NCBI GenBank assembly: GCA_900618795.1
Contig: UYJD01000006.1
Coordinates: forward strand, 1,716,519 to 1,780,518
Reading direction: 5' to 3'
Source of the DNA: Cyanodermella asteris
Taxonomy: Eukaryota > Ascomycota > Lecanoromycetes > Ostropales > Stictidaceae
Length of the DNA: 64,000 nt
Part shown: positions 11,731 to 25,290 of the stretch, piece after piece
Layout: every line of letters starts with the position of its first letter
How positions within the stretch are numbered: the first letter of the stretch is position 1
Notes under the pieces: generated by a model
The model's input: only the letters and a program-made list of their open reading frames with translations
Database searches by the model: none
What the model was told of the DNA's origin: nothing
Translations under genes and position numbers: made by a program

Positions 11731-11815
11731 CTCTACATAGCTCAGTTGGAAGAGCGTCAGACTGTAATGGAAATCTGTTATCTGAATGTCCTCGGTTCGA
11801 TCCCGAGTGTGGAGA
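11731..11815 (+). tRNA. tRNA-Tyr (anticodon GTA) with a 12-nt intron
   Basis: Acceptor stem CTCTACA (11731-11737) pairs with TGTGGAG (11808-11814). D stem GCTC/GAGC is at 11740-11743 and 11752-11755. Anticodon stem TCAGA/TCTGA is at 11757-11761 and 11781-11785. T stem CTCGG/CCGAG flanks TTCGATC. The loop C-T-G-T-A-A gives anticodon GTA (11764-11766). A 12-nt intron (11768-11779) sits at the canonical position one base 3' of the anticodon, as is usual for eukaryotic tRNA-Tyr. A T-run (tcttgtttt) follows and can serve as Pol III terminator. Confidence 0.92.
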
Positions 11816-14800
11816 ATCTTGTTTTGCTCGCTATGATGCATGCTCAATTTTTGCCAAATTTCCAGCAAGTCGATAGCCGGCGATACTGTCAGTACACGTG
11901 CGTGCTAAGGCTCCGTTGCGGAGCTTTTTGAAGGGCTGATGAGCCAGTTTTTGCTGAGCGCCGACAGTGGCGCATGAGCCTGTTAAACTTTGTGGCTGGA
12001 TCTCAGGCGACCGACTGGTAGAAAGGAGATGATCGATCTCATGCCTGGAGTCCAACTCAGGGCACCAGATGAAGATATAGCTATTCACTACACATCAACC
12101 CTGTGCCAGATGTTTAATCCACATTGCACGTATTGTAGAGACATGTTTACTGCGTACCTATTCCAGCTGTCAATGTTTCATCTGTGCACAACGAGCCATT
12201 TCGATTGAAGCTGGGATGCTACATGTACACAGTCTGCACATTTGGCGGACCAGAATTCTCGGCCTTTCCAAGCACACACGACTCAAGATAGAGCATTGAC
12301 AGATTCCATCATATGATCATAGGATCAAACGGGAGCATCACAATCATCGAGTTGAAAGTGAGGCGGCTTGTCTTAGATCCCCCGCTCCGGCCCCGGCACA
12401 GTCAGCAAGGGCCAGAAGGCTCAGCAGGCTAGCGAGCACCCTGCAGTCCGGTGTGCTGATTCATATTCCGTATACCTATACCGCACACAATGCTTGCTCA
12501 CGACATCAGACTCGAACAATACGATCTGAGCGGAAAGCGTTGTTCGCACACTCGAACCGGTAGTGTTATACGAAATGGTGGAGGGCAATATTTAGAGGCG
12601 CAGGCAAGGCACACTCTCCGGAGGACTATCACGATAATCTCTCTCGTGGGCAGTGCTGCGATGCGCATGGAAAGTCCGGTCCGTTTTCACTTCTCGTGAC
12701 GCCGGAAGAGAAACACCTCGGCCGGAGATGGACATCTCCCGTAAATCAATCCATGAGGTTTGCGGTGTTTTATGTATCGTCTTGAGACGGTGTAGGTTAC
12801 TGTCGATCATACAATCACGCCTCTTTCTGAAGGAGCCGTACGACTTCCCAAGAAAGACTTCGGTGGCGGGACGTACCAGCCATGTCGACAAGTCATACTC
12901 TGTCCAGTACGACTGTGCTGTGCGGCGAAGGCTCATCAGGCTCCAGATTTGTCATGCCGTAGGCGCAGTTACCGCAGTCAGTTGAGCCTGCTCCGTGTTC
13001 TGGTAACACCCTTCGGGGCCGAACTTGAATGTGGTACAGCAATGCCGAGGTAGTCCTGAAAGAATACTAGAGTTGGGATATACGAAGCTTGATAACTGCA
13101 AGTCAGCATTTGGAGGCGCCAGAGAGGGCGTGCTGCACGTGTCTTGCGACCACGACCTTCAAAAAGGTCAAGAAAAGTATGCATATATGCCGGTCAACAC
13201 CGATATCACATTACATCATCACGACATGGAAGCAAGCTTCAAAGGCGCGCAGATCAACCCAGAAACCGGGCGCTGAGGTGAGGCTGGCCGCTTGCAAACG
13301 CACCTGAGTTGCAGGGCGGGCAGACAGGTGCTTCTCCGCTTTGTTCTGCGGTTTGTTCAAGGAAATGTTTCCATAATGCCTGACTTGCACAAAAATGATA
13401 CTGCCTGCATAAGGTGTCGTGCGTGTACTCATTTCAGCGTAGAGTTTAGTAGTCAGAGGTGCGAGTAGTATGGCTGGGACGCCGGTAACGTGCTATACGC
13501 TCCTAGCTTGTTTACGAAGAGTTGGGACGAAGACACGCGTGATGGGCAGTTGAACCTTCTCATTGCCATGGCTGAGCCAAAATCAGATGACTGCCTCGTG
13601 TCAATTATCGGACGCACACGGACACACGAGATTGAAACAGACGTTCACCTGCCCAAGACAGGTACATCTCCGGCTGACTGGAATTGGGTATTCACATCCA
13701 TTGACCGAAGACCGGCCCTGCAGAGGACGCTGTCGTTTCAACAGACGTCGAGGCTTCACGCTGAATTGGCTATGGCCTGCTGAGTGGTCGCGCAGAGGCC
13801 CTCGCCTGGCGCGGGCTCCGAGACTATCGATCGCCGGCCATGCCGATGCTCCCACGCAATGAAGAAAGTAACCACGAGCTGATCGGTAGAGGCAAGCGGG
13901 TGCTACAGGTGGTGGCGCGGTGTGGTCGTAGCTGACCGACTGACCAACAGTAATGACAGTCCCGGGAAACCTTTGAACACCGCCCAGATACTGCCATCTA
14001 GACGCTCACAACCATTGGGTCGGGGATGAAAATCATGTTAGTGCGTGACTGTGCCATCTCAATCAAACTTTCAATCCATGATCTTTTAGAATGTGGGCCG
14101 ACCGGGCACATGGCGCTAAAGGCAATGGCGTGGACATGGCGTTGGCCCAGGAATACATGTACAGACATGAAATACAATATCTTCCGGACAAAGCTGGCTT
14201 TCGGAGGTAGCCGGGGACGTAGTCAACGAGGTGCAGTTCAGATGAAGTATGAGCAGCAAGCCTGATATCCGATCAAGGTCGCGACGAGAAACAGGAAGGC
14301 AAGGACTTTGCGATTGCAAGTCGGCGGGTTGCTCATCCATGGTTGCTCAACACTGCGATTGTCGAATCCTGATTCAACGTCCAATGCTTGAAAATGTCAT
14401 CATCGGCGAGTATCGAAGCAGAAGATGAAATCGAGGCTCATGAGGGCGTGAAATTGGCAACGTAAGCCGCGAAAAGTCAAAGCATCCTGAAGGCATCATC
14501 GCAATCATCCAGAAAGGCAGTGTCCCAAGATGAGAAGGTCGCAGAGAGCATCGGCGCAGCCGAAAACCGACGAGTGCCGAGTGGTCGAGCAGAGGGGTGA
14601 GGTGAAGAGTTGACGAATGAAGGTTACGTTGAAGCAGAGCAAGCCAGCAAGTCAGCAAGTTGAGGGCAGGGCTTTGGCGCCAAGACGCGTCTGCCTGCCG
14701 GCCAGGGTTCACACACAGCGGAAGCGCCGGTAATGCCCGCCATCGCGCTTCCACGAAATCGTTCTGTGAGCTCATTTCTGTTCATCTGCTTCTCGTGCCT

Positions 14801-17072
14801 GAGTTGCAACCTCTCTTCCACCTGCTTCAGCAACCCCTGCAGAAACACCAGCCGACGCCAGATTCAACTCAACGCGGCTCTGCCATTGGAGCTCCATCGG
14901 GGCTGTGCGGTCGACAGAGTCGCGGCCAGCGCTTGCGGCAACGGGCGAGATGAGATGGGAGAGGGCCGGGTTTCAATCGCTCAGTTCAGCCCCAAACACG
15001 TTCACGTTGCAGCCACCTCGACACCGTCGCAATGCCAATGACCTGCAACGGCCAACGCCTAAACTCGCCCACAAGTCGCGCTTGCCGAATGAAAAATTCA
15101 CCATACACCGCAGTCCTTGCTTTGCATTCGCAGGCTTCGAGGCTACGGGCCTAGGTCTACGCGTCTGATCGTCGCACCCGTTTCGCCAACTCCGCTGTTG
15201 GCTGCTGGCTGCTGGCTGGCACGGTCACGGCCTACGCGGTGGCGAGCCCCATTGGCCAGCCACGGCCAGCTACGCGGGAGGATTCACTGTGCGAATGAAC
15301 GTTTGGTGACCGCCATCCTGGCATCTTCGACCTGCTCTGCTGGCACGTCCCGTGTGTAAGAGGCTGATATTGCAGGTCAGTTTGGAGCTCTGGAGCTCTG
15401 GGCACCGCACTAGGTCGCCCATCGCAATGGTCATCGTGCTCGGTGCAAGATGTGCCCAATGCGGAAGGCTTGACACTGACATACGGGTCAGGAACATCTT
15501 CATCAACTCATCGGGGCTTTGGCTGATTGCTGACTGATGCATCCGACATATGGCAATACTCGAAGCTAATCCTAGGTACCTGTGCCAATCGCGCGTACAG
15601 AACGTCCGCCGCAATTACCTGAAGCGGCCCGCCATGTGCAGACGGCAGCTGCACTGTACCATGAACAGTGTCCAGCCCGACTTCGGCCATCTACGAGACC
15701 CTGTTCGCCGCATTACGAGGCCCCTCTCGTACGTACGTGGGTGCAAAGGCGAGGTCCTACACAAGTGAGGGCCGCATTGAGAGCTTGATAGCACATTGTG
15801 CGGGCGACTTTCAAACAGCCCCTCGCGCCAGAAATAGACAGGTCAATACCTACCCAGAACAGCGACGTCTCCGGCTCGCGAGGGCATCACAATCAAACCG
15901 CAGACGCACGAGACAATGCTTTGGCAGCGCGAGTTGATCGATTGGCACCCTTCGCCAGCGACCCCTTCGGTACTAGCGCACCAACGACGACGAGAGACTA
16001 GCGTATCGATATTACAATTCGATACGGCAGAAAGTGCGGCGCTGCGACCAGAGCGTTGGCGCAAAACATGGGCACAGTTAAGCTGGTGGGCGGGAAAATG
16101 CACAGGCCTGGGGCTGCCGTGTTCGCGAACGCCCGCCCTAATCCCAGGAACGCTCGACGCTAGTGCTCACACAACACGTTCTCTTTCGCCGGCCTGCACG
16201 CTAACGTGGGCGAAACTCGCATGCTCGACACGCCGGACACGCTTGCTGACAGCGCGCGATCGAGTCATGTCGACAGGGGGCCTCTGGTAAAGCACCCAGC
16301 ACGCTGTCTCCGTCGGCAGCGGGCGCAGTTTCGGACAGGCGCCCCGGTTATTTACTTACGAAACAGAAGCGAACGTCATCCACGCTCGTCGTCCAGGTAG
16401 GGTTACAGCCACCGCTGATGAAGATTCTACCAGCAGGGACTTGCTGCGGCTCTCCAGTCTCGACTCGTCACAGAAGGGCGAGCCTGCTGATGCTCTGCCA
16501 TTTCGCAATAATCACCAGCCAGCGTTGCGAGAGGCGTGGCAGCGCTGCAAATACCTCTGCCGGGCCCGTGCCACACTCGCGACCACCACGACCTGGGCCA
16601 GCACTGGGCGAACGAGACTGGCTCGACCGGCCAGCCTGCTGACTCTATTCAGATTCCCTGGGCGCGATGCTCGACCCAGGGCTGAAGCTCCTGCTGCTTC
16701 ATAGGTACCACGCAACGGCCCGGCACCCCGGCCCTCCATCTATCTACCCTGGTCCGGGCGTTGTAGCCTCAACTGATTATCATCTGCCGTGGCTGACTCT
16801 TCTCTCTCCCCTCTGATGACCTCTCATCTGGCACTGTGATTGCCCATTTCCTACTTCCGCCCTCTATCCCTCGAGTGTCTCCCATACGCTCCATTGTATC
16901 GTACCAGTCTTGTCTCCTGTCTGGTCTCCTGGTCGCTACCGAACGGACTATACTCAACTTGCATTTCAAGGTTGCACTTGTCTCCTCTTCATCTGCTGGG
17001 GAGCTCCGTGCCCTCCATTATCGACTGCTGAGCCCCGGTATCGTAAGCCGATACAGATGTCATGTTCAAGAT
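11816..17072. other. 5.3-kb gene-poor spacer, ending in the bZIP leader
   Basis: No supported gene. Open frames up to about 125 codons occur on both strands without motifs. One plus-strand frame at 13025-13276 is open for 83 codons with mixed composition but lacks an ATG. The last 300 bases (about 16780-17072) are pyrimidine-rich (runs of tctctctccc) and form the likely promoter and leader of the bZIP gene. Confidence 0.5.
16816..16839 (+). promoter_or_regulatory. short upstream ORF in the bZIP leader (7 codons)
   Basis: ATG at 16816 followed by six codons and TGA. Two more upstream ATGs lie just before the main start: one at 17057, whose frame stays open to 17269 and overlaps the bZIP frame, and one at 17062, whose TGA (17074-17076) overlaps the main ATG. 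Upstream ORFs control translation of several fungal bZIP genes (GCN4/cpc-1). That they are in this mRNA is inference, since the transcript start is unknown. Confidence 0.4.
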
Positions 17073-18089
17073 ATGATCATTGCCGGCCCTTGTCAAGAGA
17101 CCCACCGGAGTGCACTGTCATTCTTAAAAGACGTCGTAAACCAGAGTCCGGCTTCACCTTCCAACTCTCCCATGACTGGCTTAGAGAGACGGCGCCAGTC
17201 GCCAACTCCCTCGACCGAACCATCACCATCACTACCTTCCGCCACCAACCTCAACAACAGCAACAATAGATCAGCCTCCGTATCAGCTCCGGTACCTCGC
17301 CGCGCCAGCGCTCCTGTCACCAGTCAGATCTTTACCGATCCCATATTCGCCTCACCATATCTCTACTCGCCTGTCTATCCGCCTCCTACCCAGACTTTCA
17401 AAAGACAAAGAGCCATGGTTCCATCGTCACCCTATCCGACAAGCTCGGCGCACGACCACGTCTACACCACGGCATCGTATGACCCCACAGGCATCTCTTC
17501 CCTACCGACACCGGCTCCGGCCATTTCAGGTCCAACAGGTAGCTACGCCGGAACCTATTCGACCTCGGTTAGTGATATGAGATCGCCGTCGGTGGGATAC
17601 GACTCGAGCATGCAGCAATCAATGCCACCCGCATCAGGGATGAGTGGTTATCCCACACCATCCACCACATATCCCCCTACTCCGAGCAATTATACAACCC
17701 AGATCAGCCCAGTCTCTCCTTACGGGCCTCCATACTATCCCATCTCCTACCAGGGAATGTCCTTTGACAATCCACTTTCCGAACAGCAAATTGCCAAGGC
17801 CAAGCGACAACAGCAGAACCGCGATGCACAGAAACGCTTTCGCGAGAAAAAGAAGGCGACGCAGCAGGACATGGAGCAGCGGTTGTCAGAGGTAGAAAGA
17901 CAGCTCGAGGAGTGCCTGAACGAGAACACTCAGCTTCAGTCGGAGAACGATTATCTGAAGAGACTCCTGGCGAACCAGAACCAAATGGGTCAGTCGGCCA
18001 CAGGCGGCAGCAACAGCGGCCGACTCGCAGGCAAACAGTCTCGAGGACACCCAGCAGGTCGATTGTCAACTCAAAGCCCTTCAAGCTAG
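17073..18089 (+). CDS. bZIP transcription factor with Yap/AP-1-type basic region, 338 aa
   Basis: Residues 249-257 read NRDAQKRFR, the N-x2-A-Q-x2-F-R signature of fungal AP-1/Yap-like bZIP proteins. Basic residues (KAKRQQQ before, EKKK after) flank it, and a leucine-zipper-type coiled coil follows at about 266-305 (heptads with L/V/L/N/L). The N-terminal two thirds is Pro/Ser/Thr/Tyr-rich and probably disordered, a usual activation region. A Gly/Ser-rich tail ends the protein. The frame is open upstream to 16836 but without an ATG, so I start at 17073; the ATG at 17172 (residue 34) is a good alternative given the overlapping upstream ORFs. No intron is seen. It likely regulates stress or nutrient genes in the nucleus; targets are unknown. 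Confidence 0.85.
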   Translation: MIIAGPCQETHRSALSFLKDVVNQSPASPSNSPMTGLERRRQSPTPSTEPSPSLPSATNLNNSNNRSASVSAPVPRRASAPVTSQIFTDPIFASPYLYSPVYPPPTQTFKRQRAMVPSSPYPTSSAHDHVYTTASYDPTGISSLPTPAPAISGPTGSYAGTYSTSVSDMRSPSVGYDSSMQQSMPPASGMSGYPTPSTTYPPTPSNYTTQISPVSPYGPPYYPISYQGMSFDNPLSEQQIAKAKRQQQNRDAQKRFREKKKATQQDMEQRLSEVERQLEECLNENTQLQSENDYLKRLLANQNQMGQSATGGSNSGRLAGKQSRGHPAGRLSTQSPSS

Positions 18090-21000
18090 GCTCACAAAGG
18101 TGACATGGCCAACGGGAATCAACAGACGATGAGATGCAGCGAGTGTCAGGTTTGGGTTTGGATAGCATCATTGCGGAAAGAGCATACGGCATAGCAAGAT
18201 TGCACCACAGCGTTGGGAGCATCAGGAACGGCGTTATGGGGAACATCATACAAGGGAAACGGGAAGGACCCTTTATCTGCTGGCCCGACGAGGGCGTTGG
18301 CCCGCGACATGCATTGCAGGACATGGATTACACACTTTTCAATTTTGACGCGGACTGGCGTGATTGGCTCGCGGAGCAGTACAACAGACACGAATTCTAT
18401 TCTTTCCTTGATTGTTACTTTTACTTAATGGACTGCATGGAGTCATCAAGCTGGCACGCACATGACCCACCATCGAGGGGGCGGGTACGAGAGTTGCAAA
18501 AGGAGAAGCGCACACCAGGTATGCGAGAACTTGTACGATAGAACAAAATGCAGACATGCTTTCAGAACCACCGAGCAGTAAATGCGAACACGAGACCACC
18601 GCTGCTGTTCGAGTCTCGAGAGCTGCCACGAGTGTGGCCGACGTGCGGTCCAAGTTGGGCCAATCAGAGCGCAGATGTGCCCTGAGGCAGTGACCGGCCG
18701 ATGAAGCTGCTCAGCCGCCCAAGAAATCTCGCAGACCCCAGGCATCTGCGAGGAAATCAACGCTCGCTGTGACACGTATCCATCCTGGCATATCTCGCAT
18801 CTCCCATCTGTAGTCTGCCCTACTAGGTACTGCCAGGACCAGAGACGCGAATTACCAGATGATGATCCCTGAGTCGATTTCCGGAGCCAAGGCTCGCAAA
18901 CACCCCTTCCTAAGTTAGGTACCGATGAGATCTGTCCTGAAAGCCAATGGCGCAGGCAGAAACAACCCCCCCCCCCCCCCAATCCCCTCGTACTGTAGCA
19001 TTTTTCGCACCGGTTTTTTCCAGGGCCAAGGCTGTCGACTGTTTGGATGGCGTTTGATGTGCTGTGTACGTAATGTGTAATGTGTGATAAGCCGAGCGTG
19101 GTCGTCTCGATCATTTGTCAGCTGGCTGGTTATTGTTCGCCCGGCGTGCCGTTGTGGTGCTTAGGTAGGTATCTATGGTAGGTACCTACGTACTTGACAG
19201 CTCATGTTGTTTGCGCATGCATGCCTGCCTGCAGATGCTTTGTTGTCGCCTCTATTTCAGACGATCCATCTCGAGTTCCCAGCTTGCCGTGTTTCGTGTG
19301 CGCATACCTCCCTTGCCCCAAGGTCCAGCCAATGTATGTACTTGAGGTCTCTCTCCGTCCCAGAACAGATGAATGGAGAATTCACTTGAAACTGGCGATC
19401 AACGATACTAGTCATGGATCTCGAACTCAGCGATGACACTCAAACACCTTTTTTTTTCCCTTTCAGCTCCAAGCCATCCCTCGTTTGCTGACTTGACAGT
19501 TGCCCCGGAGCGCAACTTCCCGAGCAGGCGATTCGTGGGCTCGCCGCGAGGAGTCAGAAGCGACGAGAGTTTTTGCTGACGTGAAGTTGAGGATTTAGGC
19601 TTTCCCGCCAATGATTGTTGGAAGGACAGGGAAACGGGGGCCTGAGCTTCTTTCTTCACCCGCACCCTGGTTGTTGGTGGCGCTGGTGGGGTGTGGTGAG
19701 CTAGCTTTTTGGGGGTTGGCTAGGTGAGGGTCAGGCGGCTAAAAGAGCACTGATGTTTCAGTTGGCGCTGAATGGAGCTTTGCATGGAGCTTTGCGTGGA
19801 ATGGTCTAGTGTTCGAGTCCAAGATGCTGAGGTAATGATGCTTGCGCAAAGGTGTGAGCTGGGGGTCCTCGAGCTTTTGGGCGACAGGACTCGTATTCAA
19901 TGCATATCTTGGTTGTGGAGACAATGTTCACGCCTCGAATGTGTTAGTTATTGTTGATGGTGTTTCGGTGTTTTGTTTGCATGTCCAAATTGTTTTCCGT
20001 GACATTCTTTGCAAGTTGCGCGAACCCGGCTCCTGATGCCGATTTCCGAGCTTGTGAGCTCACGAGGCGGAAACGTTGCGCCCATCCGCGAGGATCCGCT
20101 AGCTTATTTCTGATCAAGGTGTCCTTTTCCGCCACTCACACCCCGAGTACAGGTAATAGTTCGAAAGATCTTCAACACCATCGTTGCATCGACAGCCCGT
20201 CTAGTTCTCTCTCACAGAATGCGTTTTCGCGCAAACGTGTTATCCTCGTTGCCTGAATGGCCAGCATCGACCATCCAAGCGAGTAGATCTTACTCTGTTC
20301 GCTTCATCTGAAACCCGCCGTTTGAGCAGTTCGAGGGACCCTGATTGTCACTGTTTCTATTCACGTTCAGAGTCTGCCTGATGCTAGACTGCATTCTCTT
20401 CGCCTAAGAATTGGTGCGCTCGCGAATTCGTATCCGAGCCTGGAAATCGGCAACCTTGGATCTTCCCCTGCAGGCCCCTTTCAGCTGTTCTCGCTTGCTT
20501 CTTCAAAAGCCTTCGAATAACCACGTTTTGCCCCCCTGCTCGAAGGTCGCCTACATACAGAAGGTGATGACGGATCGCCGCTTTCGTCACGTTTCGCTTA
20601 CTTGCATGTCGTCGCACGAATTGCTCTGGCCAAGGCTGGCGAGCTCGTTACGGCCTTGTATCCATACATGGGACGACTCCTCACCCTTGTGTTTGTGCAT
20701 CCCGTATCGCGTGCTGAGTGGGGTTGCGGGAGCACGTTTTTCGCCACGCGCGAGCCGCCAGAGATCGCTGATCTAGGACCCACTTTCCTCAAGCTTTTAT
20801 GGGGGTTCACAAGGTGTCAAGTGCGTGATGGATTCACGCGGGAGTTAGCCTTGCGAATCGCTTTGCGGCCCCAAGTTGTTCGAGGCAATAATATCAATCT
20901 TTGAGGGATGCCTTCGTCTTCGTTATTGGTTGTGTCAACGCCTGTGTACCATAATGTCTCGAATCTCGGACCATAATACGATGGTTTGATGGACGGCGCC

Positions 21001-24000
21001 GTGTTCGCGCTACATGCTTGTGGCGCATCTGGCTGGTGAAGTATTCTTAGTTACGGTGACTCGTGTGCAGTGTCCCAGGCAGACATACACGAAATCACGC
21101 GTTGAGACTTGTGGCCTGGTCTCCGGGGACAGCCCACGGGAGATGGAACTTGCGGAAGGGAGCCCGCTCAGGAGGTTCGGCCAATTTCCGGGTTCTCGGG
21201 GTATGCTGTGTGCCCGGTACAGTCAAAGTCCATCCCACCGAGCCGTCCGACGACTCTCTGACAGCCATTACCACTACCAAAGACAGTGGCGGGTCACTAT
21301 TATTCCCATGCCTACAAGCGCGGACGTTCAAAATGTCCGTCGCATGCCGACAAAGACCGTCTTCGCGTGATGCTTCCCCAAAATCCACCAACGTCCGTTC
21401 GAACTCGTATTCTCCACTGAGCGGCCCGCACTGCGCCATAAATCCACCCACGGATCGTGCATGCCAGATTAACCTTTCTCGAAAAGCAGATCCATGGCGG
21501 TGCATTTTTGGCGCCAATGCAGGTTTTATGGGACAACCTCCCAGTGTAGAAACTGTTCTCCGTGACGAAAACGACGAGTAACAATGCAGAGATGCCAATG
21601 AGAGCATTATTTCTCATCGCCGTTGTGACGCTCCGCTGGCGATCGCAGCTTGCAGTTGCTGCGTATCGAACCGTCCGTACGGGCACGGTGCGACGGTCCT
21701 AAGGCCCTGAGCCTCGGGGCGAAGTCGCTGTTGGAATGTTGGAGTCGAATCGCTGGGCCGAAGGAGTGTGGCGTGACAAGCGATTGAGGCTCATTTCTTG
21801 TGATCGTGCATGCTATGGCTGTTGTGCGAGGTGCATGCGTGATGCATGATCGCATCTCGCAGCTTGGTACAGTATCACCAATACATTCGAAGCCTGACTT
21901 CTGTGCCACTGCTTGTCGAATTTGCCCGCTCTTAGACTTTCTCCTCCTGGGTAGAATGCCTAAGATCTATTGTACGGGTGTACCGTATGTATCGCTGACT
22001 TTCAACGTATATTGATCTGCTCGAAAGCTCCGCGAATATGACAGCTAGTTCAAGCTAGCCAGTTCCACGCCGCTGGACTGCCTCGAACCCCTAGCTCACC
22101 TGGTCGTCCCCTAACCACCGGCGGCGCTTTGCCCTGAACGTCCCGCAAATCAGAACGAGGCGAGTATGCAAGCTCTCTCGCACATCCTAGTCGCGCCTTG
22201 TCAGGCCAGAGCTCCCTTCGGCTCCGAGATGTTTGATGCTATTCTTTGAGCATGATTGAAACAAGCGATCAATAACCCTTTCTCTACGTTCAGGGGCGTT
22301 TACAGGGGATGTCTCCGCTGAAACTGCGTGTTTTGCGGCTCGCTTTTCCGGCCAGAACGTGGTGATCGACTTGCGATGCAACCCACCTTGCGAAATCGCG
22401 TGGCAGCGAAGATGAAAATTTGATCCGGTGCGTCAAGTATTCGGGTCGTCCTCGCGACCGGTGGCGAATGTACTGTGGTCTGAGAATCAGCTGGACTCAG
22501 GGGCTCGTCGGAGCTGGTCTCTTCGCTCGTACCGGACAGAAATGCATGAATTGACGCGGGTCATCTTCTTCAATCAATCGGCTCGGGGATCCTGTAGAGG
22601 CCGGAGCATTGCCTCAAGGCCAAACGAACAACCCCGCCAATGCCATGATGTGCACTTGACTGTCGTTGGTCTTCTTCCAAAAGTCTTGACAACAGCATCG
22701 GCCTTCGTGTCCTGTCGCCCCTGTTCTCTGCAGTCTATACGAGCAGCAATGCTCCCTTTCGGCATGGTATACAGAAATCAAGGCAATCAGCAAGTACACG
22801 GACAGTATGTGCAAATTCCGATTGACAAACACATACAGCTACAACACACTTTCAAATTCATGATGCACGTTCACATATCTAAATCAGCTGTCACTTTAGC
22901 TCGATAGCTCGATAAAGGACAGACAGACTTTGGTCAGCTTTGTGCGGGGAGCCTCCTGCTTACTGGTCCCGTCGCATCTCCACCCATAGTCCACTGTTTC
23001 CGCCGCTGAGGCTGCTGACAATTGCGGGTCTCACAGCCTGAGTCGCAGATAGGCTGAATCGTAGCTCCTGCTGAGTAGGGCGCCGCTCGCTAAATTACTT
23101 GAGTTGTTCAGGTAGTTGCAGTATCAGATGCTGAAGTCGCAATATGGTTATCATTGAACATTTGTAGATTCTGGAGCCACGTAATCATTTGTGCGGCTGA
23201 TGCTAGGCAGAACTGCGAACGTTTTGCGGGGATGTGCAACATGTCTGTCAAGTCAGCCTCATGTGAAGGAGTTTGAAGGTTGCCTGGTGCGCATCTGTCT
23301 ATGAAGGATTCCCGACTGACGAGGTCGCCAATCAAGTCACAAATTCATCCAATGCTGGTCAGCGAAGCTTATTGGTTCCCCACATTGATAGTTGGTCAAG
23401 GTCCTCCTCGCCTGGATGTATCAAAATACTTACTTACACTACGTCATTTCGTGATATCGTTGCGCATTTCGAAGCGTAACAGTTATCCGAACGGACTGCA
23501 AAGTTTCACCTCTCCACACCTTGGCTCGGCTGTAGATTAGATTTCCTCCGACGCGGCGACATCAGGATGACAAACGGGGCAGGGCCATATCAGCACCGAC
23601 GGCACATCAAAGTGGCACATTGAATGTCGTCAGCTACTTGAGTCGTGTCCGAATTAACATTCCGCCGGACTTTGCCTCTGGGCACGATCACGATGTACGT
23701 GGCATTCTTTTGCATGCTGCCGAGACAGGCTCATTTATAAGCCATTCGCAATCAAGATTGAAGTTTCGTAAATTCTGCATCAGCGAATACTTGACGTCGT
23801 TTTGCTGTCTGCTCCCTCTGCTTGGCATCAGCAGGTGTAATAAGCTCCTCACACCACACTTCATACGCAACTTGCTCGGTCCGACCTCGATCCGACTTTC
23901 GTGCCACAGGTCACATCGGTTCATCATCCTATCCGAACACACAGGCCACGGATCTTATTCTCCCATCTCGCTGAGACGGTTTCGGATGTCAGTTTGACTT

Positions 24001-25290
24001 GCCCATCAACCATCAAACACAGACAGAGGTCTTGCGCCATATCTGCGTTCGAGGTGATTTCAGATTGTCTCAGCGTCTTCCTCCGAGCATCCCTGGTTTG
24101 ATTTTCCTTCTGGAGTCTGGCAGAATTTTACATGGTAATCATTCGCTTTCGCGGCATGGTATGTGACAAGCATATGCAGGTATTCAGTAGCGATGGATCA
24201 AACCGAGTTTCACGCAGTTCACGCACACAACACCCACCACATTGCATTTTCAAACCACGATAGCGACTGCTTAGCTTTTCCCACCCAAATCATCTACTTC
24301 TCACCGCGTCCTACTCCGTCCGCCAAATCGCCCTACCATCACGACGCCGTATTCCCAAAACTCCGCCCGCGACCCCGGAACTCCCAGATCGCACCGCGCC
24401 GCATCCGGCAGCGCATCGCTTCCGGATCCCGGTATCAGATTCGGCTCTCGCAAGTCGCAATCCCGCACCGAGCCATTTCGAACTCGAACGCGGATCCATC
24501 ATCGGTACGGCTACTGACTGTACGGTGTTACATCACCTGTGTCGTGATTGTATGCATACTGTTACCCCCACATTTCGATCCGGTGCGATCCGGTCCTTGC
24601 GCTGGGTGTTGGTGGCCCCGGGGCCGTTTGACGTCCAAACTCAAGATAGTTCGTTGATTGCGACAACGCTAGGTTATCGCGAAGTCGTGAATGCGAACTT
24701 ATCCCGCCGGCTTGCGACGTGTGTTTTGATTTCGAGATAGGTACCCGAGATTGGGACCAGTAATTGAATGATACGAACTGTGAATTACGAATGTCTGGCG
24801 ATGGGGCCAAATGCTCGAAAGAGCCTCGATCAAGCTAGTATTGCGACATTCGAATCTTATTCGCCAGGAAGGGGTTCGAGATTGCAAACAATTTTCTCTG
24901 CATCGGCTACCTCTAAACCAGTGATTATTGTTAGTATACATGAAGACTATATTTGGTTGTCGGATGCCGGATGGTCGCTTGGGGCCGGGAATGCGTGGGC
25001 TAAATTTAGGTGCTTTGCTCGAGCCGCAGGTGGGGTCGTTGGAGACCACCTTCAGTATGAACTCCTCCCAATCCGACACCATGATCACAATTTCCTATTT
25101 ATGGCTAGAGCGAGTTCGCACCATGTAGAGGTATGATGTCGGAGGGAGATTGTCGGGACTGGGCCGATGGTCGCACGGAACCTCCAAGGACTGGCGACAA
25201 CATCTGCTTGGGTTGTGTTGAACGAGCTGAAAAGCATTCCGGTCGATCGAGGTGCGTTGCACTGTTTTGTGACGAGTATGATCAAACAGT
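18090..25290. other. 7.2-kb gene-poor spacer
   Basis: Begins with the bZIP 3' region, in which a plus-strand frame at 18134-18541 is probably 3' UTR. A run of 15 C lies at 18966-18980. Beyond that I see no gene: the larger frames (21063-21581 plus and 21095-21607 minus, overlapping) often start at non-ATG codons and lack motifs. A minus frame with an ATG near 21625 starts with a hydrophobic stretch (ALIGISALLLVVFV) that resembles a signal anchor, but its remainder is unconvincing. No transposase, LTR or inverted repeat was recognised. Confidence 0.5.
18966..18980. repeat. poly-C homopolymer (15 nt)
   Basis: Uninterrupted C run inside the spacer. It is worth noting because the only assembly gap of the window also sits in a poly-C tract (50442-50487). 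Confidence 0.9.

Noticed and set aside
18134-18541. 135-codon plus-strand frame just after the bZIP gene
   Set aside because: Most likely bZIP 3' UTR; no family resemblance and the position is immediately downstream.
21063-21607. Overlapping 170-codon frames on both strands
   Set aside because: The plus one starts at a non-ATG codon, and neither shows a domain or splice signals.
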